From JAEUKQ01 sp044227605 (GTDB lineage Bacteria > Pseudomonadota > Alphaproteobacteria > JAEUKQ01): a DNA stretch of 9,999 nucleotides. Below the pieces are notes generated by a model. It ran no database searches, had not been told where the DNA came from, and worked only from the letters and a program-made list of their open reading frames with translations. Numbering within the stretch: the first letter of the stretch is position 1; every line of letters begins with the position of its first letter. Position numbers and translations under genes: made by a program. The stretch lies in NCBI GenBank assembly GCA_044227605.1, contig JBGAWJ010000056.1:1-9999 (forward strand). Direction: 5' to 3'. This document shows positions 6,524 to 9,999 of the stretch, piece by piece.

Positions 6524-7019
6524 CCCATTCCGTAATAACTTTTTTTTCAACCAGATCAATCACCGGGATCAATTGGTTAGTGAAGGGGATTAATATTTCT
6601 TGCTTGTCTTTGGCAGCTTCAATTTGCAAAATATCGCCCGCGCCAAAATTAAGCACTTGTTTGATAGTTCCTAAAAGCTGTCCATCCCGGTTAAAAACAG
6701 GTAGTTGCAGCAAATCGGCAATATAAAATTCATTGTCATCAGGCAATGGTTGTAAAGATGCACGCAAAGCGTAAAGATCAAGCCCGATCAAGGCCTGCGC
6801 TTGTTCGCGGCTATCAATGCCTTCAACCTTCACCAGGCAATATTTGCCCGTGAATTGTTTCAGTTCTACAAAAAACTGGCGATCTTGAGCTTGGTTCAAA
6901 AGCGGGTTAAAATCCGGCAACGTTGCGGGATCTTCTAAGAAACAATCCAGCTTCAACAACCCTTTGATCCCATGGACGCCTTTGATGGAGGCAATCAAAA
7001 TCGAAGCCGGATGATCCAT
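6510..7019 (-). CDS. rimM: Ribosome maturation factor RimM
   Basis: RimM binds the 30S head through S19 and promotes 16S rRNA 3'-domain folding during late assembly. The 169-residue product has the two expected domains. The N-terminal RimM barrel covers about 1-90, with ILIASIKGVHGIKGLLKLD and then KVEGIDSREQAQALIG. The C-terminal PRC barrel covers about 95-165, with EFYIADLLQLPVFNRDG, LGTIKQVLNFGAGDILQI, ILIPFTNQLIPVIDL, ending in a short acidic tail. Length is normal. The ATG at 7019 has no obvious strong Shine-Dalgarno; it starts 26 nt after the rpsP stop. Its 3' end overlaps trmD, the standard order for this operon. Confidence 0.95.
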   Translation of the reverse strand: MDHPASILIASIKGVHGIKGLLKLDCFLEDPATLPDFNPLLNQAQDRQFFVELKQFTGKYCLVKVEGIDSREQAQALIGLDLYALRASLQPLPDDNEFYIADLLQLPVFNRDGQLLGTIKQVLNFGAGDILQIEAAKDKQEILIPFTNQLIPVIDLVEKKVITEWDAHE

Positions 7020-7045
7020 TATCTAATTACTGAAATACTTGCTTG

Positions 7046-7423
7046 TTATTGGGCTGGCGCAGCCGGAGCGGCATCACTAGGCTTTTCCTGGGCCTTCTCA
7101 GCGGCTTTCAGGCGTTCCTGGGCTTTGGCACGCGGCAGATGCTGCTTGGTTTGCTCGGATTTTACTGTTTCCGGCAATACACCTGCCCTTGATAAGAATA
7201 AACGGATACGGTCGGTTGGCTGCGCCCCCTTGCTGATCCAATATTGGATGCGTTCGATATTCATCACGATCCGTTGTGGATTGGTATGTTCCAACCTAGG
7301 ATTGTAGGTGCCAAGTTTTTCAATAAACTTCCCGTCCCGTGGGCTGGTCACGGCCGCCGTCACAATGTGATAAAAGGGACGTTTTGTTGAACCTTTGCGA
7401 GCCAAGCGAATCTTTAAAGCCAT
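7046..7423 (-). CDS. rpsP: 30S ribosomal protein S16
   Basis: S16 is an early-binding 16S rRNA protein needed for 30S assembly. The 125-residue product begins MALKIRLARKGSTKRPFYHIV, which is diagnostic, and continues with SPRDGKFIEKLGTYNP and YWISKGAQPTDRIRLFL. E. coli S16 is about 82 residues. The extra part here is a charged helix (AKAQERLKAAEKAQEK) followed by an Ala/Pro-rich tail, a C-terminal extension typical of alphaproteobacteria. GGAG (7429-7432) lies 5 nt before the ATG. It is the first gene of the rpsP-rimM-trmD-rplS operon; upstream on the same strand comes the VOC gene, not ffh directly. Confidence 0.96.
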   Translation of the reverse strand: MALKIRLARKGSTKRPFYHIVTAAVTSPRDGKFIEKLGTYNPRLEHTNPQRIVMNIERIQYWISKGAQPTDRIRLFLSRAGVLPETVKSEQTKQHLPRAKAQERLKAAEKAQEKPSDAAPAAPAQ

Positions 7424-7451
7424 TTTTTCTCCGCATTCTAAGACTTAAATC

Positions 7452-7488
7452 ATTATACTGATATACCCATTACGCCGGTAAATGACAA
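7452..7488 (-). promoter_or_regulatory. Candidate promoter for the rpsP operon
   Basis: On the - strand TTGTCA (7483-7488, five of six to -35) is followed after 17 bp by TATATC (7460-7465, four of six). A perfect TATAAT also occurs slightly downstream (7452-7457), though its -35 at 17 bp is poor (TACCGG). The region overlaps the 3' end of the VOC gene and would start transcription about 20-35 nt before rpsP. The core boxes are suggestive only. Confidence 0.35.
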
Positions 7489-7850
7489 ACAGCCTCTATC
7501 TTATGCCCATCCGGGTCAGTGATAAAGGCCGCGTAATAATTAGCATGATAATTCAGGCGCAATCCGGGTTTACCATTATCTTTACCGCCTGCTGCTATAG
7601 CACTTTGATAAAATTTGTCAACAGCTATCCGACTATTGGCCTTAAAAGCAATATGCATTGCCTGGCCGGTAACGCCACCCTTTATCTCCGGTTTGACAAT
7701 CCAGAAAAATCTGTCTTCGGGGATGCCATAGCCGCACGAATCATCCGGGAAAGTCATATATCTTTTGAAACCCAATGGCTCAAGGGCGGCATCATAGAAT
7801 TTTGTGCTGCGCTGCAAATCCTTGACCCCAATGGATAGATGATCAATCAT
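7470..7850 (-). CDS. VOC (vicinal oxygen chelate / glyoxalase-fold) family protein
   Basis: A single-module VOC protein of 126 residues with the two beta-alpha-beta-beta-beta halves expected of the glyoxalase/bleomycin-resistance/dioxygenase superfamily. It starts MIDHLSIGVKDLQRSTKFYDAAL. Likely metal ligands are H4, H66 (GQAMHIAF) and E119 (FITDPDGHKIEAVCH). The ANYYAAFITDPDGHKIE stretch resembles the small glyoxalase-like proteins common in proteobacteria rather than canonical GloA. The substrate is unknown; a lyase, dioxygenase or binding role cannot be separated from sequence. AGGAAA (7857-7862) lies 6 nt before the ATG. It sits between ffh (57 nt upstream, no terminator seen) and rpsP, so it could be co-transcribed with ffh. 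Confidence 0.85.
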   Translation of the reverse strand: MIDHLSIGVKDLQRSTKFYDAALEPLGFKRYMTFPDDSCGYGIPEDRFFWIVKPEIKGGVTGQAMHIAFKANSRIAVDKFYQSAIAAGGKDNGKPGLRLNYHANYYAAFITDPDGHKIEAVCHLPA

Positions 7851-7907
7851 CTCATATTTCCTATATTTTTACATTTACTGGAAGATTTTAGGCTGCTTTA
7901 AGGGTTT

Positions 7908-9266
7908 TTACAATCCCCTTTGCATAAAGCGGGACAAGCCTTGCCGCATTAATCCTTTTGAGCCGGATTTCCCCAACAACTTCATCATCCGTTGCATTTC
8001 TTGGAACTGTTTTAATAGGCGGTTAATTTCTTGGACTGATGTTCCTGACCCCTTGGCAATCCGCTGTTTACGTGAGGCTTTAATCAGGTCAGGATTCTTT
8101 CTTTCCATTTTGGTCATGGAGGAAATAATCGCTTTTTGGTGTAAAATTTGTTTTTCATCAATCTTATGGTCTGCCAGTTTTTCTTGGAGTTTACCCATTC
8201 CTGGCAGCATTTTTAACACACTGCTGATACCGCCCATCTTGCCCAATTGTTCTAACTGTTTTGCTAAATCATTCAGGTCAAACTGGCCCTTTTGCATCCG
8301 AGCGGTTAGGATTTCCGCCTCTTCTTTCTCAATGGTTTGGGCCGCTTTTTCAACCAAGCTAACGATATCGCCCATCCCCAAGATCCGGCTGGCAACACGG
8401 TCGGGGTAGAATTCCTCTAAATCGGCAATTTTCTCACCAACCCCCATGAATTTGATGGGGCAAGAAGTGACCTGACGCATCGACAGGGCCGCCCCACCGC
8501 GAGCATCACCATCCATCCGAGTCAATACAATGCCCGTTAAAGGCAACGCTTTCTGAAAAGCTTGTGCAATTTTAATGGCGTCCTGGCCGGTCATGGAATC
8601 GGCAACCAGCAAAATTTCTGCCGGTTTTGTTAAATCTTTGATGGCAGTTACTTCCTGCATCAGTTCTTCGTCAATATGCAGCCGTCCGGCGGTATCCAAC
8701 ATCACTACATCGTAGCCAGAAAGTTTTGCCACCTGCAAAGCGCGACGGGCGATATCCAAAGGTTGCTGGCCGCTGATAACCGGCAAGGTATCAACTTTAA
8801 TCTGCTGACCAAGAACCGCCAATTGCTGTTGCGCAGCTGGCCGCTGGGTATCCAGAGAAGCCATCAAGGTTTTTTTGCCGTAGCGTTGCTGCAAGCGATG
8901 GGCGATTTTAGCGGTGGATGTAGTTTTCCCGGATCCTTGTAATCCCACCATCAAAAAAGGAATGGGCAGTTGGGCTTGCAAATTCAGGGGGACTGCTTCC
9001 CCCAACATCAATAAAATCTGGTCATGGACAATTTTAACCACCATTTGCCCGGGTGTCGTACTCTTGATAACGGTTTCCCCAATAGCTTGCAGGCGCACTT
9101 GCTCAATCACCTGTTTTACGACGGGTAATGCAACATCCGCCTCAAGTAAAGCGATCCTGATGTCACGCAGGGCAGCTTCTACATCGGCTTCCCGTAATAC
9201 GCCCCGTTGGTTTAATTTATCAAAAACAGCGGTCAGACGCTGCGTTAAGCCCGAAAACATGCTCAT
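7908..9266 (-). CDS. ffh: Signal recognition particle protein Ffh (SRP54)
   Basis: Ffh binds signal sequences at the ribosome exit and, with 4.5S RNA and FtsY, targets nascent membrane proteins to the translocon. The 452-residue product has all three domains: an N-terminal four-helix bundle (about 1-90); the G domain (about 100-295) with P-loop GLQGSGKTT (108-116), DTQRPAA (139-145), DTAGR (191-195), the TRMD base-specificity motif (249-252) and GVGEK (275-279); and a methionine-rich M domain (about 320-452) with the 4.5S RNA-binding RIAKGSG (402-408) followed by LLKQFQEMQRMMKLLG. Length is normal. ATG 9266 is used here; the in-frame ATG at 9260 would give the more usual MF- beginning, and neither has a clear Shine-Dalgarno. 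A promoter-like pair lies about 45-75 bp upstream. Confidence 0.97.
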   Translation of the reverse strand: MSMFSGLTQRLTAVFDKLNQRGVLREADVEAALRDIRIALLEADVALPVVKQVIEQVRLQAIGETVIKSTTPGQMVVKIVHDQILLMLGEAVPLNLQAQLPIPFLMVGLQGSGKTTSTAKIAHRLQQRYGKKTLMASLDTQRPAAQQQLAVLGQQIKVDTLPVISGQQPLDIARRALQVAKLSGYDVVMLDTAGRLHIDEELMQEVTAIKDLTKPAEILLVADSMTGQDAIKIAQAFQKALPLTGIVLTRMDGDARGGAALSMRQVTSCPIKFMGVGEKIADLEEFYPDRVASRILGMGDIVSLVEKAAQTIEKEEAEILTARMQKGQFDLNDLAKQLEQLGKMGGISSVLKMLPGMGKLQEKLADHKIDEKQILHQKAIISSMTKMERKNPDLIKASRKQRIAKGSGTSVQEINRLLKQFQEMQRMMKLLGKSGSKGLMRQGLSRFMQRGL

Positions 9267-9311
9267 GGTGATTTTATGTGCCTATATAACCTAAAAATTT
9301 AACTTGATTAC

Positions 9312-9341
9312 TTTATATAAGGCTTTTTCATATATTGACAA
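9312..9341 (-). promoter_or_regulatory. Likely sigma-70 promoter of ffh
   Basis: On the - strand TTGTCA (9336-9341, five of six to consensus) precedes TATAAA (9312-9317, five of six) by 18 bp. Transcription would start near 9305, about 40 nt before the ffh ATG. It lies between the autotransporter terminator and ffh, which is where a promoter is needed because the upstream gene is terminated. Confidence 0.5.
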
Positions 9342-9346
9342 TGGCC

Positions 9347-9363
9347 TTCCCTAGATAAGGGAA
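9347..9363. repeat. Inverted repeat just upstream of the ffh promoter
   Basis: TTCCCT (9347-9352) and AGGGAA (9358-9363) are exact reverse complements around a 5-bp centre. The repeat ends 5 bp upstream of the proposed -35 box of ffh, a position typical for activator or repressor sites. It is not followed by a T-run on either strand, so it is not a terminator. The regulatory role is inferred from position only. Confidence 0.4.
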
Positions 9364-9377
9364 TGTTCCACAATTTA

Positions 9378-9412
9378 AAAAATAAAAAAGGGGAGGAACG
9401 AAGTTCCTCCCC
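9378..9412 (-). terminator. Strong rho-independent terminator after the autotransporter gene
   Basis: A perfect 10-bp GC-rich stem: GGGGAGGAAC (9390-9399) and GTTCCTCCCC (9403-9412) around a 3-nt loop. On the - strand it is followed directly by TTTTTTATTTTTT. It lies 33 nt beyond the stop codon of the autotransporter-like gene and insulates ffh from it. Confidence 0.92.
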
Positions 9413-9445
9413 CCTTTGGTTAAGTTGATTATCGGTAGTTAGAGT

Positions 9446-9999
9446 TTACCAACGGATGCCCAGCGATCCTTTGAACGTCCGCTCATCACGCTTGCCCCCA
9501 ATGCTTTGTTGATACCCCACTCCCACCGTCACCGGGCCAAAACCCACATTCAACCCACCACCGCCCATATACATGTTCTTGCTCCCATCCGTCGACCGCA
9601 CGTTAAACTCCGTCCCAGGCTGCTGGAACGATACTTCCCGGTCTTGATACCCCTTACCCACCAACACCCGCTCATACCCCCCCTTCACATACGGTTCAAA
9701 ACTCACAACACCCGCATGGAACACCGCACTAACCTCCACCCTCACATGCCCACGTCCCTCCCAGCTCCTCTCCCTCTCCCCACTTAAACTCACCGCCCCA
9801 CCCCCATTCTCCTCAAAACCCTTCTCTTCCACACGCGCCATCTTCAACCCAACCTCAGGTGTCACACGGATCATCCCCAAATTGATCCCATACCCCACCC
9901 CTACATCCATCCCAAACTCCCTCACACCCTCCGATCCCTTCATATTCCGTTGATTAGGTAACCAACTTCCTACAATCGATCTTGCAACCTTCTGCTTCC
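9446..9999 (-). CDS. Autotransporter-type outer-membrane beta-barrel domain protein, C-terminal part (partial)
   Basis: The frame is open to the right edge of the window without a stop, so the gene continues outside. The 183 visible residues are its C-terminus, and the ATG at 9943 is an internal codon, not the start. The protein alternates short amphipathic strands with Gly-rich turns: MDVGVGYGINLGMIRVTPEVGLKMARV, HVRVEVSAVFHAGVVSFEPYVKGGYERV, GGGLNVGFGPVTVGVGYQQSI and FKGSLGIRW. The terminal aromatic residue is typical of outer-membrane barrels recognised by the BAM complex. This fits an autotransporter beta-domain that inserts in the outer membrane and exports or anchors an N-terminal passenger, not visible here. 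A general porin-like barrel is the alternative. Composition is odd: the coding strand is rich in GGG, GTG, GAG, AGG and AAG codons and poor in C, unlike every other gene in the window. A strong terminator follows. Confidence 0.75.
   Translation of the reverse strand, partial: KQKVARSIVGSWLPNQRNMKGSEGVREFGMDVGVGYGINLGMIRVTPEVGLKMARVEEKGFEENGGGAVSLSGERERSWEGRGHVRVEVSAVFHAGVVSFEPYVKGGYERVLVGKGYQDREVSFQQPGTEFNVRSTDGSKNMYMGGGGLNVGFGPVTVGVGYQQSIGGKRDERTFKGSLGIRW

Noticed and set aside
9506..9787. Open + strand frame of about 93 codons opposite the autotransporter gene
   Set aside because: It is His/Pro-rich and arises from the C-rich complement of a G-biased coding strand; it has no ribosome site and no recognisable family.

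Overview
The window is a chromosomal housekeeping region of an alphaproteobacterium with moderate G+C. Three things point there: the gene neighbourhoods (ubiG divergent from ptsP-prfA, and ffh/rpsP/rimM/trmD/rplS), the Ala/Pro-rich tail on ribosomal protein S16, and a DUF1178 gene beside ubiG. I cannot name the genus. Only ubiG is on the + strand; every other gene is on the - strand. No intergenic gap exceeds 300 bases, and I see no tRNA, rRNA, CRISPR array, insertion sequence or phage gene.

Layout, left to right. (1) 1-3663, - strand: the 5' end of prfA (release factor 1) is cut by the left edge. Upstream of it in transcription lie ptsP (EI-Ntr of the nitrogen phosphotransferase system) and, only 2 nt away, an FMN-dependent nitronate monooxygenase/FabK-like gene that starts with TTG. 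(2) 3664-3816: a divergent promoter region with a near-perfect inverted repeat. (3) 3817-4557, + strand: ubiG (ubiquinone O-methyltransferase). (4) 4652-5158, - strand: a DUF1178 zinc-ribbon-like protein, convergent with ubiG. (5) 5231-7423, - strand: the rpsP-rimM-trmD-rplS operon, closed by a perfect 10-bp hairpin terminator. (6) 7470-9266, - strand: a small VOC/glyoxalase-fold gene between rpsP and ffh, then ffh with a recognisable promoter. (7) 9378-9999, - strand: the 3' part of an autotransporter-type beta-barrel gene with strongly G-biased coding-strand composition, followed by a strong rho-independent terminator.

Functionally the window combines translation and ribosome assembly (S16, RimM, TrmD, L19, RF1), co-translational membrane targeting (Ffh), respiration (UbiG) and nitrogen/carbon phosphorelay signalling (PtsP). 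Four annotated starts rest on Shine-Dalgarno spacing or family alignment: ubiG at 3817, rplS at 5705, DUF1178 at 5158 and trmD at 6523.

I found no convincing undescribed multi-gene system. The points most worth a second look are: the NMO-like gene sitting where alphaproteobacteria usually carry lysC; the compositionally foreign autotransporter gene; the dyads in the ubiG/NMO and ffh promoter regions; the VOC gene interrupting ffh-rpsP; and the Met-Ser-His active-site motif in PtsP.
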